Part shown: in pieces, positions 24,768 to 37,578 of the stretch
Position numbering within the stretch: the stretch's first letter is position 1
Layout: each line of letters begins with the position of its first letter
Source of the DNA: Coriaria nepalensis
Lineage: Eukaryota; Streptophyta; Magnoliopsida; Cucurbitales; Coriariaceae
Direction of reading: 5' to 3'
DNA length: 64,000 nucleotides
Assembly: GCA_027186245.1 (NCBI GenBank)
Contig: CP114482.1
Location: forward strand, 18,185,209 to 18,249,208
The notes under the pieces: generated by a model
What the model saw: only the letters and a program-made list of their open reading frames with translations
What the model was told of the DNA's origin: nothing
Database searches by the model: none
Program-made: the position numbers and the translations under genes

Positions 24768-26682
24768 TATGCATTTGTTTTATCTTATATTCATGTCAAT
24801 GAGTCTTTTCAAGACAATAAATCATTTTGAACACATTGTAGAGAATACTATTTTCGCATTTCAATCACGACTTTCGCGCATAGCTTGTATCTGATTTTTT
24901 GATGGCAAGCATGAATTTGTTTTATTTTAGAGTCATTATCTAAATGACTTTTTGAAAGTCACTAATTCATTTGAAAGCAATTAAAATGAATTCTATTTTC
25001 CGCTTCGAACCCGACTTTCATACAAGACTTGCTACTGATCATTTAAGGGCAAGTACACATTTGTTTTATTTGAGATTCATGTCAGTGAGTCTTTTCAAGT
25101 CACTAATTTATTTGAAACCAATTCTAATGAATTCTATTTTTACACTTCAAACACCAGTTTCGCGCATCACTTGCTGATGATCTTTTTAAGACAAGTATGC
25201 ATTTGTTTTATCTTATATTCATGTTAATGAGTCTTTTCAAGACAATAAATCATTTGGAAGCCATTGGAGCGAATACTAATTTCGCATTTCAAACACGACT
25301 TTCGCGCATAGCTCGCATATGATTTTTTCAAGGCAAGTATGAGTTTGTTTTATTTTAGAGTCATTATCTCAATGACTTTTTGAAAGTCACTACTTCATTT
25401 GAAAGCAATTAAAATGAATTCTATTTTCCACGTCGAACCCGACTTTCATACAAGACTTGCTACTGATCATTTAAGGGCAAGTACGCATTTGTTTTCTTTG
25501 AGATTCATGTCAATTAGTCTTTTCAATTCACTAATTCATTTGAAAGCACTTCGAACGAGTTCTATTTTTGCACTTCAAACACTACTTTCGCGCATCACTT
25601 GCTAATGATCTCTTTAAGACAAGTATGCATTTGTTTTATCTTATATTCATGTCAATGAGTCTTTTCAAGACAATAAATCATTTGGAAGACATTGGAGCGA
25701 ATACTATTTTCGCATTTAAAACAAGACTTTCGCGCATAGCTTGCATATGATTTTTTGAAGGCAAGCATGAATTTGTTTTATTTTAGAGTCATTATCTCAA
25801 TGACTTTTTGAAAGTCACTAATTCATTTGAAAGCAATTAAAATGAATTCTATTTTCCGCGTCGAACCCGACTTTCATACAAGACTTGCTACTGATCATTT
25901 AAGGGCAAGTACGCATTTGTTTTATTTGAGATTCATGTCAATGAGTCTTTTCAAGTCACTAATTCATTTGAAAGCACTTCGAACGAGTTCTATTTTTGCA
26001 CTTCAAACACTACTTTCGCGCATCACTTGCTAATGATCTCTTTAAGACAAGTATGCATTTGTTTTATCTTATATTCATGTCAATGAGTTTTTTCAAGACA
26101 ATAAATCATTTGGAAGACATTGGAGCGAATACTATTTTCGCATTTAAAACAAGACTTTCGCGCATAGCTTGCATATGATTTTTTGAAGGCAAGCATGAAT
26201 TTGTTGTATTTTAGAGTCATTATCTCAATGACTTTTTGAAAGTCACTAATTCATTTGAAAGAAATTAAAATGAATTCTATTTTCTGCTTCGAACCCGACT
26301 TTCCTACAAGACTTCCTACTGACCATTTAAGGGCAAGTACACATTTGTTTTATTTGAGATTCATGTCAATGAGTCGTTTCAAATCACTAATTTATTTGAA
26401 ACCAATTCTAATGAATTCTCTTTTTACACTTCAAACACCACTTTCGTGCATCACTTGCTGATGATCTTTTTAAGACAAGTATGCATTTGTTTTATCTTAT
26501 ATTCATGTCAATGAGTCTTTTCAAGACAATAAATTATTTGGAAGGCATTGGAGCGAATTCTATTTTCGCATTTAAAACAAGACTTTCGCGCATAGCTTGC
26601 ATATGATTTTTTGAAGGCAAGCATGAATTTGTTTTATTTTAGAGTAATTATCTCAATGACTTTTTGAAAGTCACTAATTCAT

Positions 26683-28394
26683 TTGAAAGCAATTAAAATG
26701 ACTTCTATTTTCTTCTTCGAACCCGACTTTCCTACAAGACTTGCTACTGACCATTTAAGGGCAAGTACACATTTGTTTTATTTGAGATTCATGTCAATGA
26801 GTCGTTTCAAATCACTAATTTATTTGAAACCAATTCTAATGAATTCTCTTTTTACACTTCAAACACTACTTTCGTGCATGACTTGCTGATGATCTTTTTA
26901 AGACAAGTATGCATTTGTTTTATCTTATATTCATGTCAATGAGTCTTTTCAAGACAGTAAATCATTTGGAAGGCATTGGAGCGAATACTATTTTCGCATT
27001 TAAAACAAGACTTTCGCGCATAGCTTGCATATGATTTTTTGAAGGCAAGCATGAATTTGTTTTATTTTAGAGTAATTATCTCAATGACTTTTTGAAAGTC
27101 ACTAATTCATTTGAAAGCAATTAAAATGAATTCTATTTTCTTCTTCGAACCCGACTTTCCTACAAGACTTGCTACTGACCATTTAAGGGCAAGTACACAT
27201 TTGTTTTATTTGAGATTCATGTCAATGAGTCGTTTCAAATCACTAATTTATTTGAAACTAATTCTAATGAATTCTCTTTTTACACTTCAAACACCACTTT
27301 CGTGCATGACTTGCTGATGATCTTTTTAAGACAAGTATGCATTTGTTTTATCTTATATTCATGTCAATGAGTCTTTTCAAGACAATAAATCATTTGGAAG
27401 GCATTGGAGCGAATACTATTTTCGCATTTAAAACAAGACTTTCGCGCATAGCTTGCATATGATTTTTTGAAGGCAAGCATGAATTTGTTTTATTTTAGAG
27501 TAATTATCTCAATGACTTTTTGAAAGTCACTAATTCATTTGAAAGCAATTAAAATGAATTCTATTTTCTTCTTCGAACCCGACTTTCCTACAAGACTTGC
27601 TACTGACCATTTAAGGGCAAGTACACATTTGTTTTATTTGAGATTCATGTCAATGAGTCGTTTCAAATCACTAATTTATTTGAAACTAATTCTAATGAAT
27701 TCTCTTTTTACACTTCAAACACCACTTTCGTGCATGACTTGCTGATGATCTTTTTAAGACAAGTATGCATTTGTTTTATCTTATATTCATGTCAATGAGT
27801 CTTTTCAAGACAATAAATCATTTGGAAGGCATTGGAGCGAATACTATTTTCGCATTTAAAACAAGACTTTCGCGCATAGCTTGCATATGATTTTTTGAAG
27901 GCAAGCATGAATTTGTTTTATTTTAGAGTAATTATCTCAATGACTTTTTGAAAGTCACTAATTCATTTGAAAGCAATTAAAATGAATTCTATTTTCTTCT
28001 TCGAACCCGACTTTCCTACAAGACTTGCTACTGACCATTTAAGGGCAAGTACACATTTGTTTTATTTGAGATTCATGTCAATGAGTCGTTTCAAATCACT
28101 AATTTATTTGAAACCAATTCTAATGAATTCTCTTTTTACACTTCAAACACTACTTTCGTGCGTGACTTGCTGATGATCTTTTTAAGACAAGTATGCATTT
28201 GTTTTATCTTATATTCATGTCAATGAGTCTTTTCAAGACAGTAAATCATTTGGAAGGCATTGGAGCGAATACTATTTTCGCATTTAAAACAAGACTTTCG
28301 CGCATAGCTGGCATATGATTTTTTGAAGGCAAGCATGAATTTGTTTTATTTTAGAGTCATTATCTCAATGACTTTTTGAAAGTCACTAATTCAT
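26683..28394 (+). repeat. Run of four nearly identical 428-bp class I units
   Basis: Four successive units share TTTTCTTCTTCGAACCC in B, GAATTCTCTTTTTACAC in C and TTAAAACAAGACTTTCGC in A. The units 27,111-27,538 and 27,539-27,966 look identical base for base by eye. This is a recent one-unit amplification. Just before it, the A monomer at 26,555-26,560 has gained a GAATTC where A normally has GAATAC. Confidence 0.88.
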
Positions 28395-28480
28395 TTGAAA
28401 GCAATTAAAATGAATTCTATTTTCTGCTTCGAACACGACTTTCCTACAAGACTTGCTACTGACCATTTAAGGGCAAGTAC

Positions 28481-30690
28481 ACATTTGTTTTATTTGAGAT
28501 TCATGTCAATGAGTCGTTTCAAACCACTAATTTATTTGAAACTAATTCTAATGAATTCTCTTTTTACACTTCAAACACCACTTTCGTGCATCACTTGCTG
28601 ATGATCTTTTTAAGACAAGTATGCATTTGTTTTATCTTATATTCATGTCAATGAGTCTTTTCAAGACAATAAATCATTTCGAAGCCATTGGAGCGAATAC
28701 TAATTTCGCATTTCAAACACGACTTTCGCGCGTAGCTCGCATATGATTTTTTGAAGGCAAGCATGAATTTGTTTTATTTTAGAGTAATTATCTCAATGAC
28801 TTTTTGAAAGTCACTAATTCATTTGAAAGCAATTAAAATGAATTCTATTTTCTTCTTCGAACCCGACTTTCCTACAAGACTTGCTACTGACTAGTTAAGG
28901 GCAAGTACACATTTGTTTTATTTGAGATTCATGTCAATGAGTCTTTTCAAGTCACTAATTTATTTGAAACCGATTCTAATGAATTCTATTTTTACACTTC
29001 AAACACCAGTTTCGCGCATCACTTGCTGATGATCTTTTTAGGACAAGTATGCATTTGTTTTATCTTATATTCATGTGAATGAGTCTTTTAAGACAGTAAA
29101 TCATTTGGATGCCATTGGAGCAAATACTATTTTCGCATTTCAAACATGACTATCGCAAATAGCTTTCATATGATTTTTTGAAGGCAAGTATGAGTTTGTT
29201 TAATCTTACAGTCATCATCTCAATGACTCTTTGAAAGTCATTAATTCATTTGAAAGCAATTAAAATGAATTCTATTTTGTCTTTCGTACCCGACTTCCGT
29301 ACATAACTTGCTGATGATCATTTAAGGGTAAGTACACCTTTGGTTTATTTGAGATTCATGTCAATGAGTCTTTTCAAGTCACTAATTTATTTGAAACCAA
29401 TTCTAATGAATTCTATTTTTACACTTCAAACACCACTTTTGCGCATCACTTGCTGATGATCTTTTTAAGACAAGTATGCATTTGTTTTATCTTATATTCA
29501 TGTTAATGACTCTTTTCAAGATAATAAATCATTTGGAAGCCATTGGAGCGAATACTAATTTCGCATTTCAAACACGACTTTCGTGCATAGCTCGCATATG
29601 ATTTTTTGAAGGCAAGCATGAATTTGTTTCATTTTAGAGTCATTATCTCAATGAGTTTTTGAAAGTCACTAATTCATTTGAAAGCAATTAAAATGAATTC
29701 GATTTTCTGCTTCGAACCCGACTTTCCTACAAGACTTGCTACTGATCATTTAAGGGCAAGTACGCATTTGTTTTATTTGAGATTCATGTCAATCAGTCTT
29801 TTCAAGTCACTAATTCATTTGAAAGCACTTCGAACGAGTTCTATTTTTGCACTTCAAACACTACTTTCGCGCATCACTTGCTAATGATCTCTTTAAGACA
29901 AGTATGCATTCGTTTTATCTTATATTCATGTCAATGAGTTTTTTCAAGACAATAAATCATTTGGAAGACATTGGAGCGAATACTATTTTCGCATTTAAAA
30001 CTAGACTTTCGCGCATAGCTCGCATATGATTTTTTAAAGGCAAGTATGAGTTTGTTTTATTTTAGAGTCATTATCTCAATGACTTTTTGAAAGTCACTAA
30101 TTCATTTGAAAGCAATTAAAATGAATTCTATTTTCCGCGTCGAACCCGACTTTCATACAAGACTTGCTACTGATCATTTAAGGGCAAGTACGCATTTGTT
30201 TTATTTGAGATTCATGTCAATGAGTCTTTTCAAGTCACTAATTCATTTGAAAGCAATTCGAACGAGTTCTATTTTTGCACTTCATACACTACTTTCGCGC
30301 ATCACTTGCTAATGATCTCTTTAAGACAAGTATGCATTTGTTTTATCTTATATTCATGTCAATGAGTTTTTTCAAGACAATAAATCATTTGGAAGACATT
30401 GGAGCGAATACTATTTTCGCATTTAAAACAAGACTTTCGCGCATAGCTTGCATATGATTTTTTGAAGGCAAGCATGAATTTGTTTTATTTTAGAGTCATT
30501 ATCTCAATGACTTTTTGAAAGTCACTAATTCATTTGAAAGAAATTAAAATGAATTCTATTTTCCGCGTCGAACCCGACTTTCATACAAGACTAGCTACAT
30601 ATCATTTAAGGGCAAGTACAAATTTGTTTTATTAGAGATTCATGTCAATGAGTCTTTTCCAGTCACTAATTTATTTGAAACCAATTCTAA
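28481..30690 (+). repeat. Mixed block around one class II unit
   Basis: Class I units of several haplotypes surround the class II unit at 29,048. The units at 29,678 and 30,106 resemble those at 25,399-25,827. B near 30,590 has CTAGCTACATATC, a variant also near 40,007. Nothing besides satellite is seen. Confidence 0.8.
29048..29474 (+). repeat. Class II trimer unit
   Basis: A 427-bp unit. B reads TTTTGTCTTTCGTACCC and GACTTCCGTAC. C starts CACCTTTGGTTTATTTG. Confidence 0.9.
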
Positions 30691-30758
30691 TGAATTCTAT
30701 TTTTACACTTCAAACACCAGTTTCGCGCATCACTTGTTGATGATCTTTTTAAGACAAG

Positions 30759-31185
30759 TATGCATTTATTTTATCTTATATTCATGTCAATGAGTCTTTT
30801 AAGACAGTAAATCATTTGGATGCCATTGGAGCAAATACTCTTTTCGCATTTCAAACATGACTATCGCAAATAGCTTTCATATGATTTTTTGAAGGCAAGT
30901 ATGAGTTTGTTTAATCTTACAGTCATCATCTCAATGACTCTTTGAAAGTCATAAATTCATTTGAAAATAATTAAAATGAATTCCATTTTCTGCTTCGAAC
31001 CCGACTTTCCTACAAGACTTGCTACTGACCATTTAAGGGCAAGTACACATTTGTTTTATTTGAGATTCATGTCAATGAGTCGTTTCAAATCACTAATTTA
31101 TTTGAAACCAATTCTAATGAATTCTATTTTTACACTTCAAACACCACTTTCGTGCATCACTTGTTGATGATCTTTTTAAGACAAG
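30759..31185 (+). repeat. Hybrid trimer, class II to class I
   Basis: Class II A and left B (CATAAATTCATTTG) with class I right B (CTGCTTCGAACCC). The junction lies within the EcoRI region of B. Confidence 0.87.
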
Positions 31186-31613
31186 TATGCATTTGTTTTA
31201 TCTTATATTCATGTCAATGAGTCTTTTCAAGACAATAAATTATTTGGAAGGCATTGGAGCGAATACTATTTTCGCATTTAAAACAAGACTTTCGCGCATA
31301 GCTTGCATATGATTTTTTGAAGGCAAGTATGAGTTTGTTTTATTTTAGAGTCATTATCTCAATAACTTTTTGAAAGTCACTAATTCATTTGAAAGCAATT
31401 AAAATGAATTCTATTTTCCGCGTCGAACCCGACTTTCATACAAGACTTGCTACTGATCATTTAAGGGCAAGTACAAATTTGGTTTATTTGAGATTCATGT
31501 CAATGAGTCTTTTCCAGTCACTAATTTATTTGAAACCAATTCTAATGAATTCTATTTTTACACTTCAAACACCAGTTTCGCGCATCACTTGCTGATGATC
31601 TTTTTAAGACAAG

Positions 31614-32040
31614 TATGCATTTGTTTTATCTTATATTCATGTCAATGAGTCTTTTAAGACAGTAAATCATTTGGATGCGATTGGAGCAAATACTATTTTC
31701 GCATTTCAAACACGACTATAGCAAATAGCTTTCATATGATTTTTTGAAGGCAAGTATGAGTTTGTTTAATCTTACAATCATCATCTCAATGACTCTTTGA
31801 AAGTCATTAATTCATTTGAAAGCAATTAAAATGAATTCAATTTTCTCCTTTGTACCCGACTTTCCTACATAACTTGCTGATGATCATTTAAGGGTAAGTA
31901 CACCTTTGTTTTATTTGAGATTCATGTCAATGAGTCTTTTCAAGTCACTAATTTACTTGAAACCAATTCTAATGAATTCTATTTTTACACTTCAAACACC
32001 ACTTTCGTGCATCACTTGCTGATGATCTTTTTAAGACAAG
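31614..32040 (+). repeat. Class II trimer unit
   Basis: A 427-bp unit with GACTATAGCAAATAGC, GAATTCAATTTTC and TTTGTACCC. Its partner is at 35,889. Confidence 0.9.
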
Positions 32041-32468
32041 TATGCATTTCTTTTATCTTATATTCATGTTAATGAGTCTTTTCAAGACAATAAATAATTT
32101 CGAAGCCATTGGAGCGAATACTAATTTCGCATTTCAAACACGACTTTCGCGCATGGCTCGCATATGATTTTTTGAAGGCAAGTATGAGTTTGTTTTATTT
32201 TAGAGTCATTATCTCAATGACTTTTTGAAAGTCACTAATTCATTTGAAAGCAATTAAAATGAATTCTATTTTCCGCGTCGAACCCGACTTTCATACAAGA
32301 CTTGCTACTGATCATTTAAGGGCAAGTACAAATTTGTTTTATTGGAGATTCATGTCAATGAGTCTTTTCCAGTCACTAGTTTATTTGAAACCAATTCTAA
32401 TGAATTCTATTTTTACACTTCAAACACCAGTTTCGCGCATCACTTGCTGATGATCTTTTTAAGACAAG

Positions 32469-32895
32469 TATGCATTTGTTTTATCTTATATTCATGTCAA
32501 TGAGTCTTTTAAGACAGTAAATCATTTCGATGCCATTGGAGCAAATACTATTTTCGCATTTCAAACACGACTATCGCAAATAGCTTTCATATGATTTTTT
32601 GAAGGCAAGTATGAGTTTGTTTAATCTTACAGTCATCATCTCAATGACTCTTTGAAAGTCATTAATTCATTTGAAAGCAATTAAAATGAATTCTATTTTC
32701 TCCTTCGTACCCGACTTTCCTACATAACTTGCTGATGATCATTTAAGGGTAAGTACACCTTTGTTTTATTTGAGATTCATGTCAATGAGTCTTTTCAAGT
32801 CACTAATTTATTTGAAACCAATTCTAATGAATTCTATTTGTACACTTCAAACACCACTTTCGTGCATCACTTGCTGATGATCTTTTTAAGACAAG
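32469..32895 (+). repeat. Class II trimer unit
   Basis: A 427-bp unit with CATTTCGATGCC in A and CTATTTGTACAC in C. Its partner is at 36,744. Confidence 0.9.
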
Positions 32896-34545
32896 TATGC
32901 ATTTGTTTTATCTTATATTCATGTTATTGAGTCTTTTCAAGACAATAAATCATTTCGAAGCCATTGGAGCGAATACTAATTTCGCATTTCAAACACGACT
33001 TTCGCGCGTAGCTCGCATATGATTTTTTGAAGGCAAGCATGAATTTGTTTTATATTAGAGTCATTATCTCAATGACTTTTTGAAAGTCACTAATTCATTT
33101 GAAAGCAATTAAAATGAATTCTATTTTCCGCGTCGAACCCGACTTTCCTACAAGACTTGCTACTGATCATTTAAGGGCAAGTACACATTTGTTTTATTTG
33201 AGATTCATGTCAATGAGTCTTTTCAAGTCACTAATTCATTTGAAACCAATTCTAATGAATTCTATTTTTACAGTTCAAACCCCAGTTTCGCGCATCACTT
33301 GCTGATGATCTTTTTAAGACAAGTATGCATTTGTTTTATCTTATATTCATGTCAATGAGTCTTTTAAGACAGTAAATCATTTGGATGCCTTTGGAGCAAA
33401 TACTATTTTCGCATTTCAAACATGACTATCGCAAATACCTTCCATATGATTTTTTGAAGGCAAGTATGAGTTTGTTTAATCTTACAGTCATCATCTCAAT
33501 GACTCTTTGAAAGTCATTAATTCATTTGAAAGCAATTAAAATGAATTCTATTTTCTCCTTCATACCCGACTTTCCTACATAACTTGCTGATGATGATTTA
33601 AGGGTAAGTACACCTTTGTTTTATTTGAGATTCATGTCAATGAGTCTTTTCAAGTCACTAATTTATTTGAAACCAATTCTAATGAATTCTATTTGTACAC
33701 TTCAAACACCACTTTCGTGCATCACTTGCTGATGATCTTTTTAAGACAAGTATGCATTTGTTTTATCTTATATTCATGTTATTGAGTCTTTTCAAGACAA
33801 TAAATCATTTCGAAGCCATTGGAGCGAATACTAATTTCGCATTTCAAACACGACTTTCGCGCGTAGCTCGCATATGATTTTTTGAAGGCAGGCATGAATT
33901 TGTTTTATATTAGAGTCATTATCTCAATGACTTTTTGAAAGTCACTAATTCATTTGAAAGCAATTAAAATGAATTCTATTTTCCGCGTCGAACCCGACTT
34001 TCCTACAAGACTTGCTACTGATCATTTAAGGGCAAGTACACATTTGTTTTATTTGAGATTCATGTCAATGAGTCTTTTCAAGTCACTAATTCATTTGAAA
34101 CCAATTCTAATGAATTATATTTTTACAGTTCAAACCCCAGTTTCGCGCATCACTTGCTGATGATCTTTTTAAGACAAGTATGCATTTGTTTTATCTTATA
34201 TTCATGTCAATGAGTCTTTTAAGACAGTAAATCATTTGGATGCCTTTGGAGCAAATACTATTTTCGCATTTCAAACATGACTATCGCAAATACCTTCCAT
34301 ATGATTTTTTGAAGGCAAGTATGAGTTTGTTTAATCTTACAGTCATCATCTCAATGACTCTTTGAAAGTCATTAATTCATTTGAAAGCAATTAAAATGAA
34401 TTCTATTTTCTCCTTCATACCCGACTTTCCTACATAACTTGCTGATGATGATTTAAGGGTAAGTACACCTTTGTTTTATTTGAGATTCATGTCAATGAGT
34501 CTTTTCAAGTCACTAATTTATTTGAAACCAATTCTAATGAATTCT
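32836..34545 (+). repeat. 855-bp dimer, two tandem copies
   Basis: Positions 32,836-33,690 and 33,691-34,545 match at an offset of 855. Shared variants are CATGTTATTGAGTC (near 32,928 and 33,783), TATATTAGAGTC (near 33,050 and 33,905), CAAACCCCAG (near 33,276 and 34,131) and CTTCATACCCGAC (near 33,557 and 34,412). Each copy holds one class I and one class II unit. Confidence 0.87.
33324..33750 (+). repeat. Class II trimer unit
   Basis: A 427-bp unit with GATGCCTTTGGAGC, ATACCTTCCATATG and GATGATGATTTAAGG. It is duplicated at 34,179. Confidence 0.9.
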
Positions 34546-34605
34546 ATTTTTGCACTTCAAACACCACTTTCGCGCATCACTTGCTGATGATCTTTTTAAG
34601 ACAAG
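34179..34605 (+). repeat. Class II trimer unit (855-bp copy of 33,324)
   Basis: A 427-bp unit with the same private variants. C changes at its end to CTATTTTTGCACTTC, which marks the end of the 855-bp homology. Confidence 0.9.
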
Positions 34606-35033
34606 TATGCATTTGTTTTATCTACTATTCATGTTAATGACTCTTTTCAAGACAATAAATCATTTCGAAGCCATTGGAGCGAATACTAATTTCGCATTTC
34701 AAACACGACTTTCGCGCATAGCTCGCATATGATTTTTTGAAGGCAAAGATGAGTTTGTTTTATTTTAGAGTCATTATCTCAATGACTTTTTGAAAGTCAC
34801 TAATTCATTTGAAAGCAATTAAAATGAATTCTATTTTCCGCGTCGAACCCGACTTTCATACAAGACTTGCTACTGATCATTTAAGGGCAAGTACAAATTT
34901 GTTTTATTTGAGATTCATGTCAATGAGTCTTTTCAAGTCACTAATTTATTTGAAACCAATTCTAATGAATTCTATTTTTACACTTCAAACACCAGTTTCG
35001 CGCATCACTTGTTGATGATCTTTTTAAGACAAG

Positions 35034-35460
35034 TATGCATTTATTTTATCTTATATTCATGTCAAGGAGTCTTTTAAGACAGTAAATCATTTGGATGCCA
35101 TTGGAGCAAATACTCTTTTCGCATTTCAAACATGACTATCGCAAATAGCTTTCATATGATTTTTTGAAGGCAAGTATGAGTTTGTTTAATCTTACAGTCA
35201 TCATCTCAATGACTCTTTGAAAGTCATAAATTCATTTGAAAATAATTAAAATGAATTCCATTTTCTGCTTCGAACCCGACTTTCCTACAAGACTTGCTAC
35301 TGACCATTTAAGGGCAAGTACACATTTGTTTTATTTGAGATTCATGTCAATGAGTCGTTTCAAATCACTAATTTATTTGAAACCAATTCTAATGAATTCT
35401 CTTTTTACACTTCAAACACCACTTTCGTGCATCACTTGTTGATGATCTTTTTAAGACAAG
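35034..35460 (+). repeat. Hybrid trimer, class II to class I (4,275-bp copy)
   Basis: A copy of the hybrid at 30,759, with GTCAAGGAGTC in A and GAATTCTCTTTTTAC in C as differences. Confidence 0.87.
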
Positions 35461-35888
35461 TATGCATTTGTTTTATCTTATATTCATGTCAATTAGTCTT
35501 TTCAAGACAATAAATTATTTGGAAGGCATTGGAGCGAATACTATTTTCGCATTTAAAACAAGACTTTCGCGCATAGCTTGCATATGATTTTTTGAAGGCA
35601 AGTATGAGTTTGTTTTATTTTAGAGTCATTATCTCAATAACTTTTTGAAAGTCACTAATTCATTTGAAAGCAATTAAAATGAATTCTATTTTCCGCGTCG
35701 AACCCGACTTTCATACAAGACTTGCTACTGATCATTTAAGGGCAAGTACAAATTTGGTTTATTTGAGATTCATGTCAATGAGTCTTTTCCAGTCACTAAT
35801 TTATTTGAAACCAATTCTAATGAATTCTATTTTTACACTTCAAACACCAGTTTCGCGCATCACTTGCTGATGATCTTTTTAAGACAAG

Positions 35889-36315
35889 TATGCATTTGTT
35901 TTATCTTATATTCATGTCAATGAGTCTTTTAAGACAGTTAATCATTTGGATGCCATTGGAGCAAATAATATTTTCGCATTTCAAACACGACTATCGCAAA
36001 TAGCTTTCATATGATTTTTTGAAGGCAAGTATGAGTTTGTTTAATCTTACAATCATCATCTCAATGACTCTTTGAAAGTCATTAATTCATTTGAAAGAAA
36101 TTAAAATGAATTCAATTTTCTCCTTCGTACCCGACTTTCCTACATAACTTGCTGATGATCATTTAAGGGTAAGTACACCTTTGTTTTATTTGAGATTCAT
36201 GTCAATGAGTCTTTTCAAGTCACTAATTTACTTGAAACCAATTCTAATGAATTCTATTTTTACACTTCAAACACCACTTTCGTGCATCACTTGCTGATGA
36301 TCTTTTTAAGACAAG
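35889..36315 (+). repeat. Class II trimer unit (4,275-bp copy of 31,614)
   Basis: A 427-bp unit that differs by ACAGTTAATC, AATAATATTTTCGC and GAAAGAAATT. Confidence 0.9.
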
Positions 36316-36743
36316 TATGCATTTCTTTTATCTTATATTCATGTTAATGAGTCTTTTCAAGACAATAAATCATTTCGAAGCCATTGGAGCGAATACTAAT
36401 TTCGCATTTCAAACACGACTTTCGCGCATGGCTCGCATATGATTTTTTGAAGGCAAGTATGAGTTTGTTTTATTTTAGAGTCATTATCTCAATGACTTTT
36501 TGAAAGTCACTAATTCATTTGAAAGCAATTAAAATGAATTCTATTTTCCGCGTCGAACCCGACTTTCATACAAGACTTGCTACTGATCATTTAAGGGCAA
36601 GTACAAATTTGTTTTATTGGAGATTCATGTCAATTAGTCTTTTCCAGTCACTAGTTTATTTGAAACCAATTCTAATGAATTCTATTTTTACACTTCAAAC
36701 ACCAGTTTCGCGCATCACTTGCTGATGATCTTTTTAAGACAAG

Positions 36744-37170
36744 TATGCATTTGTTTTATCTTATATTCATGTCAATGAGTCTTTTAAGATAGTAAATCAT
36801 TTGGATGCCATTGGAGCAAATACTATTTTCGCATTTCAAACACGACTATCGCAAATAGCTTTCATATGATTTTTTGAAGGCAAGTATGAGTTTGTTTAAT
36901 CTTACAGTCATCATCTCAATGACTCTTTGAAAGTCATTAATTCATTTGAAAGCAATTAAAATGAATTCTATTTTCTCCTTCGTACCCGACTTTCCTACAT
37001 AACTTGCTGATGATCATTTAAGGGTAAGTACACCTTTGTTTTATTTGAGATTCATGTCAATGAGTCTTTTCAAGTCACTAATTTATTTGAAACCAATTCT
37101 AATGAATTCTATTTGTACACTTCAAACACCACTTTCGTGCATCACTTGCTGATGATCTTTTTAAGACAAG
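36744..37170 (+). repeat. Class II trimer unit (4,275-bp copy of 32,469)
   Basis: A 427-bp unit that differs by AAGATAGTAAATC and GGATGCC. Confidence 0.9.
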
Positions 37171-37578
37171 TATGCATTTGTTTTATCTTATATTCATGTT
37201 ATTGAGTCTTTTCAAGACAATAAATCATTTCGAAGCCATTGGAGCGAATACTAATTTCGCATTTCAAACACGACTTTCGCGCGTAGCTCGCATATGATTT
37301 TTTGAAGGCAAGCATGAATTTGTTTTATATTAGAGTCATTATCTCAATGACTTTTTGAAAGTCACTAATTCATTTGAAAGCAATTAAAATGAATTCTATT
37401 TTCCGCGTCGAACCCGACTTTCCTACAAGACTTGCTACTGATCATTTAAGGGCAAGTACACATTTGTTTTATTTGAGATTCATGTCAATGAGTCTTTTCA
37501 AGTCACTAATTCATTTGAAACCAATTCTAATGAATTCTATTTTTACAGTTCAAACCCCAGTTTCGCGCATCACTTGCT

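Larger units (their letters stand above)
20773..28480 (+). repeat. 6.42-kb segmental tandem duplication, copy 2, locally expanded
   Basis: This follows copy 1 in order to about 25,570. There one extra 428-bp unit is present: the units at 25,399 and 25,827 both match the single unit at 18,975. Further on, the copy 1 unit at 19,846 has no counterpart, which restores the 6,424-bp phase (20,259 to 26,683). The last part is expanded, because the copy 1 unit at 20,259 is also matched at 27,967 and the unit at 20,687 at 28,395 (offset 7,708, that is three more units). Confidence 0.88.
30691..33303 (+). repeat. 4,275-bp displaced duplication, copy 1
   Basis: About 2.6 kb that recurs at 34,966-37,578. 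Shared markers are CATTTATTTTATC (near 30,763 and 35,038), GCAAATACTCTTTTCGC (near 30,830 and 35,105), GAAAATAATTAAAATG with GAATTCCATTTTC (near 30,963 and 35,238), AATTTGGTTTATTTG (near 31,475 and 35,750), CATCTCAATGACTC preceded by TACAATCAT (near 31,774 and 36,049), and CGCATGGCTCGC (near 32,151 and 36,426). Confidence 0.9.
34966..37578 (+). repeat. 4,275-bp displaced duplication, copy 2
   Basis: Matches 30,691-33,303. The two copies are separated by about 1.66 kb that holds the 855-bp expansion, so the original tandem spacing was probably enlarged later. Homology ends near 37,578, where GCTTATGATC and a class II-like A with TTTTTTTAATC begin. Confidence 0.9.
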
